DNA of 64,000 nt from Cyathus striatus (taxonomy: Eukaryota > Basidiomycota > Agaricomycetes > Agaricales > Nidulariaceae), in assembly GCA_025738555.1 (NCBI GenBank), contig JAOVFP010000017.1:2294001-2358000 (forward strand), in the 5' to 3' direction. The notes beneath the pieces are model-generated. The model was not told the DNA's origin. It made no database searches and saw nothing but the letters and a program-made list of their open reading frames with translations. Shown here one piece after another: positions 46,061-57,976 of this stretch. The number at the start of each line of letters is the position of its first letter. Within the stretch, counting starts at the first letter, position 1. The translations under genes were made by a program, and so were the position numbers.

Positions 46061-46074
46061 TGAAGCCAGACCCA

Positions 46075-47696
46075 TCAAAGCTTCCTGCCACTCTTCGTCT
46101 TCGCGCGACACCAACTCCCCTCATACTCCGCCACAGGACATAAGCCGGCAGGATGATCCAGCCCTTTACACCGATTACACCTAAACAACGTAGGATCCCG
46201 CATCGGCTCCGCAATCCATGCCGGCCCAGCATACTTCAACTTCCTCAACTGGAACACAAGCACCTCCCAGTGTTTCTTCACATCGTCCGTAATAGGGTGC
46301 ATGTAGATCCTCCACAGCGTCATAGGAAATCCATCAGAGACAACTTCCATCGGGCTCGCGCGCACACTGTTCACTATGTACTCGAACAAAAGTGATTCGG
46401 GAATCTTAGAAAGACGGGGGTCAGTGCATTCTTTCTCAACGAACGCCTTGAATTCGGGGACCGAGCGCAGGCGCGCGCGGACGCTTTCGATAACTTGCGC
46501 TTTATGCTCGGGGGTGGCTGTAGCCCCGGGGGCGCGGAGGTACATTATAAAACTAGATGGGTGTATATCCTTAGAGAATATAGTTAACCACCCGCGCTTG
46601 GTATCAATATACCTCTTCGCCACCAACGTTTTTACAACTTCAGCATTATCACACGTGACGAGGATAGGATGGGGCGCTTTGAACGTCATACTCGCGCCCC
46701 GCGGAACCACTGTCGACGCGGGTATCGCTACGAAGCTCACGTGTGCTCCTACAGCAGAGTGCAAGGTATCGACAACAAATTCGATTTTGAACTGGGTAGG
46801 GCCGTTCGAGTTGGAGGCTTTGTCGTCGCCTATCATCACCCAGAAGTGCTCCTTTTGAAGGTGTGGCTTCCACACGGTGCAGGAGATGGGATCGATGTAT
46901 TCGAACATGGTCTGTTTATCTATGCCGTATATTGGTGGTGGGATTGTAGGGCGAGAGCCTGTGCTTGTTGGGGAGGGTGGGGCGATGTCTGTTGAGTTTA
47001 TGGTGGGCAGGGTGCATGGAAGGGTAATTGGAGGAGGGCGGGAACGGGGAGGGGGAGGTTTTACGCGAACTGTAGATGAGGAGGCGCTGGTGCTGGCGTA
47101 GGAGGTTGTACGCTTGCCAGGTGTACGGGGAACAGCAGAACTAGTGGGCGAAACCAGATCTATCGTTGGAGTTCTTAAAAACGCGTTAGAATCGTTTCGA
47201 TCAGCGGCGGAGGTTCTTACTCGTGCTTGACGGTAGGCTCAATTGTCGCTCGTTTGATGGGCGGCGGGGGCGCTTCGAGATGGCTGCTGCTTCGCTTTAT
47301 GCCTCGCGCAATGTCGTCAGCGCGGTTCGCTATTTTCGCTCGGAGGGTATTTTTAGAATTTTCGCTTTTGGCGGTGAGGTCGGTGGTGGATCTTGTGTCG
47401 GCGGCGATGGGTGCAGGAGTTGGTTTTGTGGTGACGTTCGTGGTGGGTTTCGTGCTGGCGGCGACGGGTGCGGGAGGTGGGATGATAACGGGAGAAATTG
47501 TGGGGAAAGCGCTTGCGGGAGAGGTAGCGGAGATAGAGGCGAACAAAGGGTTCGTAATGGTAACGATGATATTCCCATTCGCATCTGTAGTCATTGTCGT
47601 GGTGGAGCCGGGTATGTTGGGAATGGTATACGACGTTTGGCTTACTGCCTGGGGGGGTATCGATCCCCCGGTATTTAGACTCGGCAGCTGTGACAT
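46075..47696 (-). CDS. CCHC zinc-knuckle protein C (524 aa)
   Basis: Exon 1 47696-47221 and exon 2 47173-46075 join by a phase-2 intron after ...KHE, as in A and B. The N-terminus resembles that of A (DANGNIIVTITNPLFASI against VTVTVTNQKGETTVRKSLNPLF), followed by an Ala/Thr/Pro-rich region. The C-terminal about 280 residues are the shared domain: MFEYIDPISCTVWKPHL, HFWVMIGDDK, FVVDTLHSAVG, PHPILVTCDN, YIDTKRGWLTIF, FIMYLRAPG, LWRIYMHPITDD and the knuckle CNRCKGLDHPAGLC. No repeated exons. Role unknown; binding of nucleic acid is inferred from the knuckle. Confidence 0.8.
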
Positions 47697-48561
47697 TGCG
47701 GCTTAGAGAGGGAGGGAAGGAAGAGTGCGAGGATAGTAGATAGCTTTCATGGTCCTTTATATACCCTCTCTTGGACTGTTCTCAGCCATGTAGACGTTGG
47801 TAAAAATTTGGACAAAGGGTTGGATGATTCGTTTAAGTTTGGTTCGTTTTTAGATTTAATTGAAATTCTTTTGGTTGTTTGACAGCGGTTTGGTAAGTAT
47901 GTTGGAAAAGAAGCGTCGCTGTAAGCCTGTACCTTGTTTCACGATCACAGAAGGGCAATGATAAGAGGTTGTTGAGCAGTGAGATCAAGTGAGAGGAAGA
48001 TGTGTACATGTACAAATGTGCACGCGAGATCACTTTTGAAAGTTCTGCGTCTGCGCGGATCGGATGACCGGATCTGGATCATCGTTCCCTCCGAGTCAAC
48101 ATTGTTCACCCTTGGTAAACTGCTTCAACTAGTGGAACGTATATGTGCCCTCATGTAAAATATCTTCTCGGGAAATTTGATTGACCCATATGATTGAACA
48201 AAGTTCTGTTTTATGACTATACAGTACTCAGGCACTCTCTTCGAGTCAACGTCAGGCTTAGGCTGTTCGACTCTCTGCACTGTGCAGCGCATCCAGAATC
48301 CTTTACAGGCGCCTTGTCGAGGGAATAGACAACAGTACGCGGTGGCCTTCCTTTTGCAGCGTGCCTTTGGACGACGGAGGAGGAGAGTTTGGCGGCAATG
48401 GAAGGTTGGCAATGCGGATGTCTTTCTCGACCGGAGCGACGAGGAGAGCTAAGAGACAAAGGGCAGCAAGAAAAAATGTCGCCAGAGACAATTGTTTCCT
48501 TTCCTCCTCCTCCTCCTCCTCCTCCTCCTCCTCCTCCTCCAGAGTCCACAAACCGTTCTCA
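47697..48561. other. Intergenic between zinc-knuckle gene C and APN1
   Basis: No gene is supported. It should contain the promoter of C and the 3' end of APN1. It includes the TCC microsatellite below. Confidence 0.45.
48501..48541. repeat. (TCC)n microsatellite
   Basis: About 13 TCC units just downstream of the APN1 tail. The poly-Glu, poly-Ser and poly-Leu frames here are artefacts of the repeat. Confidence 0.9.
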
Positions 48562-50623
48562 CTAGGCCTTCTTCCCTCTTGAGGTCCTCCGTGCAGGTAC
48601 CTTCCTCCCTTTCACAGCCTTCTTCGTCGGCGCACCATCTTCGTAGTCGTCATCATCGGACTCGTTATCCACCTCATCACTTTCTTCTTCCTCTTCTTCA
48701 GATATCTTCTTCTTAGCTACCCCTTTCCCACTCGCTTTCGCTACCTTTGTAGCCTTTCGCACAGGCGCCTTAGTAGCCTTCTTCACCGCCACTTCCTCTT
48801 CTTCATACTCCTCTTCCTCCCCCCTCGTCCTCCTCCACACCCTTCTTTTTCCCCTTCCCCTTCTTCGCAGCCCCCTTCACAGCCTTAACCACGCCCCCGC
48901 CCGCAGCTTTAACAACCTCCCCAATCTCCAACTTCAACTTCGCCATCTCCTCCTCCCTAATCCCACTCAGCGCATACTCCCCATCCCCCGAAATCCTCTG
49001 TAGAACGTCAATCTCCTTTCCCCACACCTCTTTTGGCTTTTCAAAGCTCCCCGTTTCGAGGATGAGGGGGATGCCTTGTGTACGTGTGTCGTTTAGGATG
49101 TGGCTGAATGCTGAGAGAGTTAGGTGGCCTCTGTTCCGATGTTCGATGGGTACGAAGGGCAGAGGGGGGGAGGAAAGGGAGGGAGTTAAATTAGAAATTG
49201 ACGTGTTGGGAAAGGAAGAGAAACGTACAATCCTATATTCTCGTGTCTATCCTTCTTCGTTCCTAGCTCGGCTTTCGAGTCGTTCAGGTGCATACCGCGG
49301 AGGTACGATATACCCACTATAGAGTCAAACTTGGACACTGGAATATACGGTCAGCAATTGTTTCAAGAATGCAGGAGTAGCTTTACTTGTTTCTCTAAAC
49401 AAACGATAAAAGCGTAAGCAAGAGGGGGCAGAAGGGACAAGAGGGGGGAGTACGTACTCCCAATTCTCCTTCGTTCGTATATCGTACCCCGCCGCGAACG
49501 CATGGCCTAGTAGTAGCAACCTCATTAGTAGACGTAGAATTGGCAGATACCAAACGTACACGTATCCATGCACACTCCGACCCTCGACTTATCTTCCACC
49601 TGCTCAATGATCCCCTTCAAATGCGCAAAATCGCCTCCTATGATGTTCCCTGCTCCCGCCTAGAGGCAATGCAATACTTAGCAACCAGCCTATCTGAAGA
49701 AAAGTGCACATACCATGTTCTCTAATACCGTGATGACGGTACTTGTCTCCTTATGCGCACGGTTGATGCATTCCGCTATGAGTGAGAGGGAGTTTTCGGT
49801 GCTCGTTTGACTTACTGTCGATCCTGGACTTCACAGCGGGGTTAGAAAGAGCTAGATTAAAAGAAGAGAAAGACACGCTGACTGGAAATTGTACATCTTC
49901 AAACCCAGCGCTTCGCATCTTTTCAGGTCGTCCAGGAAGCACTGATACGACTTTTCTCTCTTCTCGCTACATGCACCAGGCACATCAGTGGCAGATACAA
50001 TCAATGAGAGGAAGCGCACAACTCACGCGTCTGGGTTGCCCAGGTTGATAAGATAGCTCCCGTGAGGAAGTACCACATCACTCGTATACCCATACTCTTT
50101 CATACGTGACTTGAAGGTCTCTATCGAGGATTCTGACATAGGGGGAGACATCCATTTCCGCTGCGACTTGACGAATAACGCAAATGCGTTGGCTCTATGC
50201 CACGTCGGTTACCCCAATTCGAACTTCAAGAGAACCAAAGACATACCCAATGGTAGCAGCGTTGATTACAGCATTTTCTACTCCGCCACTGGATGATACA
50301 TGCGCTCCCACTTTCCAACGACAGGACACGCGTTTCAAAAATGCGCTTTTGTCAACTTCGTCCGTGGCTGCCTTGCTTTTCTTCGTCGTGCGCTTAGTCT
50401 TCGTTACGACTGTACTGGAACTGGGATCTCCGCTCTCTTCAAAGAACTTACTTAGTACTAGTACCGAATTTGAACGAAGAAGATTACCTATCGTTTTCGA
50501 TTCTTCTTGCACTTCAATAGACACAGTCACTTCCTCCTTGTCCAACTTGACTTTCTTCCTGGGTGGTTCGGGGAGATCGCTGGTAGCTGTTGCAAGTGTG
50601 CTCGCGCGACGAATTTTTGCCAT
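48562..50623 (-). CDS. APN1: AP endonuclease Apn1 (endonuclease IV family)
   Basis: Eight exons (50623-50247, 50194-50027, 49966-49883, 49828-49714, 49659-49560, 49506-49454, 49329-49229, 49130-48803) join in frame to 441 aa. The endonuclease IV fold is clear: [94 protein letters not shown] and GIPLILETG, which hold the zinc-binding His, Glu and Asp residues. It cleaves abasic sites in base excision repair. The N-terminus ([10 protein letters not shown]) may be a nuclear signal; an in-frame upstream start at about 50698 would add a mitochondrial-type leader (MLRRLRYPVTSARYLYTT). The tail is basic ([10 protein letters not shown]); the stop at 48803 follows a six-base homopolymer (48819-48824), and one base less would extend it through 48562. 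Confidence 0.92.
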
Positions 50624-51042
50624 GTTGACGAGATGGATAGTGTTTGTAGTGTATAGGTATCGCGCAGAGGTTACGGGGTATCGAAGACGCCGGAGCATCA
50701 GGTTGAGCCTCGAGTTCAAGTCGAGTCCAGTGAAGGCAGGTAACTGACTTACATAATTCAAGTACTTACGTAAGCGTGAATATGTTTCTACTGCTTCCGA
50801 GTCGCTCTTAGGCTACGACCTTGCTTCGACTTACTCTCTTGTTCTTCAAAACTAAAGCCCATCGTGAAAATAACTATACTTAAGTACATTTAGATGATTT
50901 ACGACATGCTATGTTGTAGGTCGTGGTACATGAGCCGAAGAAGAGCTCTTGATTTTACGTCTTATTATTTCGGAAACAGAACCGACGACGTATATAAGCC
51001 TTATATAAGTCTGGTGCTTTTCATGCCTTCTGTTTTGTGCTA
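50624..51042. promoter_or_regulatory. Divergent upstream region of APN1 and the DUF6533-like gene
   Basis: The two genes diverge from this 0.4-kb stretch. It contains the optional 5' extension of APN1. No clear core promoter was identified beyond an AT-rich TATATAAGCCTTATATAAG near 50992 (two TATATAAG words), about 50 bp before the DUF6533-like start. Confidence 0.5.
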
Positions 51043-52060
51043 ATGTTTAGCAAACTCGACTTTTCTCAGGTACTGCAATATAGGACGAACGTTGGGTATT
51101 CTTATGGTACGTTATTTGCAACAATACTCATACATGATAAATGTATTCATTTCTGAACTTTTACAGCAATATGCCTAGCATCTCTCACATACGATATTGC
51201 CTTACATCTTCCCGATGAAATTGAGTATATTTGGATGTGTGTAGCAGCATTCTAGCCTATTGGACTATATTACTAATTGAAATATAGGGGAATGGATTGG
51301 TTCAGTATTCCAAAGTATCTTTATCTATTTTCGCGATACCAAGGATTCCTTTTTGTATTGTGAGTAGTATCATTTATTTCTACAACCTCAGTATATCGAA
51401 ATAATTTCATAGGATTGAAATAAACGGTAACAGTCTAGCTGCTCTCCTGATTGTAAATTGCAGCCTTGGGACTGAGGATACTATAGCTGTTAGTCCAAAC
51501 CCTGATGTGATACTCCAGTTAAGCACCAGAGTAACTATGTACTTGTCGTTTTTTGACCATATCGAAGTTGTGAGTATCGTATAAATGATGTTGGTGAATT
51601 CATAAACCGAGTTTGTAGTTGCCGATCTGTTCTAGGATGGTACAGGGAATAGTGAGATACCACTCGCAGCATCTTCATCTATTACATATTTTCAACTAAA
51701 TAACTCCCAAGCGGAGGCATCCCAACGATGACGGCAATAGTCAGTATTATATTCATGTTACGAGTTAGCGCTTTATATAGGCACCCGCGTTTTGGTGGGC
51801 ATCCTCCATTTATACCACATTTATGAAACTAACATCATGATACTGCCTACAGTGATTATGTTTCTGTTCGCGCTTTGGATAAGTTCCAAATTAACTTGGG
51901 AGGCAATCTGCTTACGTCGTCTTCTATAGTACAGACCTCGGTATATATTTATGCCATATTCAATTGACTTATCAACATCTGATGCTGATTTTAAACTATA
52001 GGTTAGTTTCGGAACGCTGACATACTTATTGGTACAGGCGATGCCTCGTATTTTCACGCT
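51043..52060 (+). pseudogene. DUF6533-like membrane protein gene, probably broken
   Basis: The first exons (51043-51106, 51167-51236, 51288-51359, from 51413) join in frame and give the DUF6533 signature: ICLASLTYDIALHLPDEIEY, IW, then IPKYLYLFSRYQGF. Later parts of such proteins are recognisable but out of register: IIFMLRVSALYRHPRF near 51750 and ILPTVIMFLFALWISSKL near 51840-51900. A frame change lies between these pieces and an in-frame stop follows the exon near 51620-51700. DUF6533 proteins are multi-pass membrane proteins of unknown function, expanded in Agaricomycetes. Confidence 0.6.
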
Positions 52061-53034
52061 CCCTTTGGCCGACTGTACGCTGCTACTTCCACCGAGTTTG
52101 TATGATAAGCGTTGGATGGTAGCAATTTTTTGGTAGACTTCCTCCCCTCCTGTATTATTTTATTTCTAATTGCCAGTTAATAGGGGACCATGTTTATCTG
52201 TCAGCCGTAAGTTTTCCGCAATGAACTCGTCTTCAACCACTGACTGCACTACTAGTTATATTATTTCACATGGCCTTGGCAACGTGCTGGAAGTTTCCAG
52301 TGGGAGAGAGGTCAAGATTTCCCTGCAGATGGAAACAAATCAAGCTTTATCCGTTGATGGCATTGATCTTGACGGACGGGACAATTTTTTTCTTTTTAAT
52401 ATTCAGTAAGTGAAAATACACGATAATAGACAAATGCTTATAGCTGGCTTTATTCAAATATCGGATCTAATCACGACAATTCAAGATTGTGCCGATACGC
52501 CGCTGACGACGAGCAGCGAAGAATTACTACCGTTAGTCTAGCTTACCTCCCCAATCTCTGGTTTAAACATGATCTGCGTACCTGACGTTTATCTAGATGG
52601 ATTGTTGCAATTCGTTCCATAGCAGTGAGTTCTCTTCGCTACATGTGCTAATGATTTATATACATACTACATAGGGGTCACGTCTTATATTGAATCTTCG
52701 TCGTATGACATGTAAATCGCCCGCGGATGCTAGGAGGAAATTCACTTCAATATTTTTTGCACAAGCTGCGACTCGTCACGATAATACATCCACGACAGAA
52801 TCATTTTGCCTGTAATATAAACATTAGCACCGGCGCCGTCTGTCGATCACGCCGGGAAAGGCTTTCATTTTGATCGCGTACAATACTACCTTTTGAAGCA
52901 ATGAACTGTTTTTTTTGCACAGCATAAAATTCCATGCATAACTACAAAATCCAAGTTCAAAGTCCAGTATGAAAGATAATATAAATGTCTGTGAAATAAT
53001 ATTTCATCTCCCAGCGTCGACACCGACTGGTTCT
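52061..53034. other. Intergenic
   Basis: A frame at 52170-52409 (MNSSSTTDCTTSYIISHGLG) might be the C-terminal exon of the broken DUF6533-like gene, but I cannot support it. Otherwise nothing. Confidence 0.35.
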
Positions 53035-54510
53035 CTATATAGGAGTTAATGGTGCCTTGGAAGCCTGATAGAGATCAATCGGTCCTGTTGTAATGCTAGT
53101 TTCTCCTTGATTCTGCGTGTTGGAGGCAAAATTCAATGTGGGAAGTTTCCCTTCGAGGGTACCAGTGCTCCACGCAGTACCCTGAGCTATACGGTAGATG
53201 ATGAGATATCCCGCAATTTGCTGAAGGAGAATTACTCAGTATTAATTCACGACACGGATGGGTCCGACTCTCCTCACCTGTGCTGAAGATGCTACAGCCA
53301 AAAAGACCTGGTTGATGGGATTGTTAACGGCGTAAGAGATAATGAAGATTAGAGCAAACATCGAATATAAAGCAGCGGATTCGATGAAGATCGTAGCCAG
53401 TGATGTATATTGCTTTGCGTGCTCAACTGGAAGAGTCACGAGGATTCGACGACGATACATGAATAACCGGATAGAAATCAGAATGGTGAGGATAATATTG
53501 ACGCTGAGGGAGATGACATAGTATGTCGTCCCATACGCCATCGGTAGCTTGCTATATAGTGACAACCCTGGTTGGCTCGATTGCAAAGTCCAAAGAGTTC
53601 CCATAACTATTAATATCATTTACAAGGATTAGCATTAAAGTATGCATTTAGGGGATGCAGTTACAAACCAAATGAGCCCAATAGCAAAAGAACTGGGAAT
53701 GCAAGCACAATACAGGCAATTAGTTGCCCAGCCGCATTCCATATGACCCAACAACGCCAAAGCTGAAAAGGTGGCTCATCTTCAGTACCCGGAGTAAAAT
53801 GGTTACTTCATAAGACTATTTGAACTTACAATTAAAAGATCCGCAAGGAATGTCACGAGGAATAGAGTCGCGTAGAACATGACATTGATTGGGAGGTTCT
53901 GAGTGGCTAGGAAGTATGCCCAAGGGCCGCCGGGATAGTTTCTGTTATCAATATAGATATCTTGAACAGTCCTCGCTTGTACTACTGATAATATTGTTTG
54001 TATAGCCAGGAGGAGGGTCATGTAAGCTAGTAGGAAAGTTGATTGTCTTCCTCTCGATTTTCGTTGTTTGTAGAGGAATACGGCACACGAAAGATATAAA
54101 ATGCACTGAATGCCTATAGTAGTGTTAAGTCATTTTGTGTGACCAGTATAATAAACTAGAGTGTTATACCATAACCAAAGCCGCCAATAAAATCACCAGC
54201 TACAAATGTTCGTTCAAGAAAGATTTCGTTAGGAGAGGCGTCTGGTCCATAATATGGGGCCATGTTATGGATATAGTCTGTACACAATCCTCGTGTTTGG
54301 AGTCGCTTCTAATGGAAGAAAGGCTCGCCTACATATACGAACGAGGTGTTGCCAGGGTTCAAAACGATGCGTAGCGATTATATACAGCATGGAACCTACC
54401 AATAAGCTTCCGCTTCATTCCCGTACTAGTAGTTTCCCAAGGTCGTAAGTTGGTGTCACTGCCACTATGGCAGGTACCAAAATGAGAAGGATCTCAGACC
54501 CATCCGTCAT
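53035..54510 (-). CDS. Seven-helix integral membrane protein, copy 1
   Basis: Six exons: 54510-54427, 54308-54170, 54113-53830, then exon 4 ending near 53669, exon 5 to about 53279 and the last about 53220-53035. They join in frame through the stop at 53035. It belongs to an Agaricomycete family of hydrophobic proteins with fixed landmarks, all visible: LERTFVAGDFIGG, IDNRNYPGGPWAYFL, NLPINVMFYATLFL, WRCWVIW, GTLWTLQSSQPGLSLYSKLP, ESAALYSMFALIFIISYA, NNPINQVFLAVASSAQ and QIAGYLIIYRIAQG. About seven membrane helices and a short Ser/Thr-rich cytoplasmic tail. Function unknown; a receptor-like role is only a guess from topology. No lesion seen. Confidence 0.8.
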
Positions 54511-57130
54511 TCAATCCTGCCAGCTCTAAAATAAGTACCTGTCTGCTTGCCACGCATTGAAATTTGAACGGCTTGGAGAGGTTTTACTCACAGGGTGTCC
54601 AACTGGTCGCACTCAAATTTCAGTAAATTACAGCCGTGTCACAGCGTCTTTTTCGGTACCGGCTTGAAGCTTGAAGGGTGCCTGAATATTTCGTGTGTAT
54701 GTTTAAGAAGTTCTTGAACACAGTTATGTTTGACATTACATTATATCTAAGGATAATCTGCACAAGAGTTTGAAGCTGGTGGGGGCCCAGGGCCCAGGGG
54801 GCGAGTGCAAGCAGGGTCTGGCTACCACCGGAATATTCAATACAACCACACGAACATCGGACCGTCTATATCCGAAATATATATCATGATCATGTGGGGT
54901 TATGATGAACTTAGATGCTAGCAGACGTTTCCGGTTGTTTACTAGTGAGGGAGCTAGATGGCCGCGTTGGAGAGGACATAGCCTTGAACTGAAAGGAGGA
55001 AACATTTACAACTTAAACTTTGGGCTAGCACGTGGTCCAGCACTAAACAAGTAAATGAGCCTGAGAGGCCTGCCATTCACTGCCAAAGGTTGGCAGATCG
55101 GTGCGCGCAGAACACTATCAATTGTAGACTATTGGATGATATGAGTTATAATTGTACAGCGCTGGATATAAACAGTATAATAGAAGAGTTTAGAGATAGG
55201 ACCGTGGAAAGCATCTCTGAGCTCTCCGATAGACTCTGATCTCACCTAAAAAACTTTCTAACACTTAAGCTAGTACATCACAACTTTGATGGACATGCAT
55301 GTGGTTGGTTGTCTATTTTGCTCCCTCTGAACAATGATACGACAACAAATGATTTTCCAAGGTGGAAGAGAATGCGATATTTTTTTGACTCATAGAAGGC
55401 ACAGCATATAGAAACGAGAGAGCGTAAACATCAAGAGCTACGAACAAAAATAGATATAGGAATTGCTAGTCCCAGAGTCAGAGCCTAAGGCATTATTTTT
55501 CATTAGCTGAAATCGTTAATATTTGCAGTTCAGTCGCTAGCTATAAGATTCATAACAGCCCGTACACTGTTTGTGGCGGCCCTCCTCAAATATTGGGAGC
55601 CTGTGTAGTGACCTAACTGCCAAAGCCCAGAACATCAGAACAAATACCAATACTCTGGATAATGCATTTTTAAACTAGTTAGATTCAACCAATACAGCAT
55701 TGTTGGTCATGATCCAGTACGTGACAGACAACAGCCCCATGAATATCAGGAAGGCCTTTGGTAGAGTCGCAGGAATAACTTCAAAATCATCTTCTTGAGC
55801 CATCCAGGAATAAAATCGAATCCCAGATTGTAAGCGGTGGAGTTAAGTACTTGACGCTTAGATTATATGCCTCTTAGACAGCTATCACAGTTTATGGCTC
55901 CATGGACTCAGAGCCTGCAGTGAGAACAACATTTATATAAATGTTTAAACTCTGACTGTCGCCAATATATTACGGTTGGAACGACTTAATTTTTCATGTC
56001 ATTCAGGTCCCAGCAAATGGCGCAGTCCGCATAGTGTATTAAATAAACCTAAGGAAGTGCAGCATCTGAAAGGTACGAGTGATGTCGGTTGAAATTAAAG
56101 ACAGGTGAAGGAAATTGTCTTAAATGCAAAGCTGCAGGAGAGATAAATGTCGAATGGAAGGGATCAAGTAGCCAAGGAGTAGCTAGTTACAAAGCGTTCA
56201 AATGCGGCAGAGGCAAACTTATGGCCTGTGTGTACGTATTACTATTAGCGAAATGGTATTAATTATACAACAAGTGGCTCGAGACCGATATCATAAGAAA
56301 CTCGAGACGGAAAGTTACCAAAATTCTCGTTCTTTTTGGAGAGGCAATGATGTTGCAGTTGCAGAGCCTAGTCAAGAGTTCAATGTTCAATGTTCAGAAG
56401 TAGTCAATGGATTAATCAGTGTAGGCTGTCAGTTCACGGCCATGGTGGTCCGCGGCCGACGTAGGATGTAAAACAAAAAGCAAAACCGACATTAATTTAT
56501 TTCGGTTAGCTACAGGTTCATTATGCTGTTCTCACCTAAATACAACGTTCATCGCATTGCTTGCTCGGGAGTCGGGGGTCGTCGTCAAGTCTTCGTCCAC
56601 CGCAACTCTTGCCGCCCTTCACCCTTATACCTGCTCATGAATCAGGCTCTTCGACCGTTTGATTGACATCGACCGCTGATTCGATTTCATTCTCCGTAAA
56701 TCTTCGTTGTTGCGTGTTATTCATTGAGGGGACAGGCCACAGCTGTAGTGGTTGAATGGGGGGGAAACGTGCGACAGAATATGCCTCTCGTCTTGCATTA
56801 TTACCCCAATATGCCCCGTCCACATCCGAAATCCTAGCCCTACTCTTCCTCCCAGCTCATAGAGTGTCACATCAAATCCTACCGAATGTGGAAGCAATGA
56901 GAACATGTAATCTGAAGGTAGATGCAAAACCCAATAGAGCCAACTGCACATACATACTTGTGTACTTGAATAGTAAGCCAACTGTCATGCACCATGTTCT
57001 ATTGGTGTTACAACTTGCAAGTAGTCCAACAATAATCAAAAGTTCACAAGAAGTTAGTAGAAAAAGCAGTATAAGTTGTCTATGTCATTCAATGCAGTGC
57101 CAGACAGTTGTAATTGAATGCAGAAATAAT
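54511..57130. other. Gene-poor stretch
   Basis: No supported gene over 2.6 kb. The first about 600 bp (to about 55110) are repeated at 63439-64000 as part of the segmental duplication. The remainder holds only short incidental frames (for example 56202-56471 and 56756-57133). Confidence 0.45.
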
Positions 57131-57976
57131 TGATTTCCAAATATGTTTATTAAGGTTATGTAATTACATGCAGAGCCAATCAGAAGGCATACACTAAGGT
57201 TAGGGTTAGGACGGTGGAAAGGCGAAAAAAAGAGCCCGCCCAGCCAGAGTGGCCGAGACGGGACAGGAAAATATTTAGACGGTGCATAAGCCTGAGCCTA
57301 TACAAGCCGCAAACACCCCCTGGGGACAAGGTCGCCGTGCTATGGGGGATCCCCACGGCCCACAAACTCAGTTCCATGAAGGAGCCTGTGCCATCAAGGT
57401 AAGTATGAAGATGTCAGAAGGGCGGGGAGGGGTTTATATATCCCGAGAGGATGCGCACGAGCCATGGTCAATCGGCGCATACAAATTACGATGATCCGTG
57501 CGCAATGCGCCGATCACAATTTGAATGAGCAACATCGCGTAATCTAACGATGGTCCGTGCACAAATCAATACAAACCGTGTGATCGATCAATGGCCCGTG
57601 CGCACAACTGAATTCCCCTGCGATTTCTGCGTGATCGTCTGATGGTCCGTGCGCATCCTCCCACCCTATATAAACGCTTGCCCACCCACCTGAACAACTC
57701 ATACTTACCTTGATGGCACAGGCTCCTTCATGGAACTGAGTTTGTGGGCCGTGGGGATCCCCCATAGCACGGCGACCTTGTCCCCAGGGGGTGTTTGCGG
57801 CTTGTATAGGCTCAGGCTTATGCACCGTCTAAATATTTTCCTGTCCCGTCTCGGCCACTCTGGCTGGGCGGGCTCTTTTTTTGTCTTTCCGCCATCCTAA
57901 CCCTAACCTTAGTGTACGCTTTCTGATTGGCTCTGCATGTAAATTACATAACCTTAATAAACATATTTGGAAATCA
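57131..57976. mobile_element. Long inverted-repeat element with coding arms
   Basis: Arms of about 285 bp: 57131-57415 starts TGATTTCCAAATATGTTTAT and is matched inverted by 57703-57976. Each arm contains TTAGGGTTAGG and an identical frame (57282-57407 plus; 57825-57700 minus) reading MHKPEPIQAANTPWGQGRRA and on to EGACAIK, followed by a GTAAGTATG donor-like site pointing inward. The about 290-bp centre has TATA-like boxes (TTTATATAT near 57433; CTATATAAA near 57665) and repeated GGTCCGTGCGCA words in both orientations. No target duplication recognised. Confidence 0.65.

Noticed and set aside
47223..47706. Two 150-160 codon plus-strand frames
   Set aside because: Antisense to exon 1 of zinc-knuckle gene C; open because of Pro/Ala/Thr-rich codons.
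48213..48582. Frames with poly-Gly, poly-Glu, poly-Ser or poly-Leu
   Set aside because: They come from the (TCC)n microsatellite next to APN1.
50184..50747. 187-codon plus-strand frame
   Set aside because: Antisense to APN1 exon 1.
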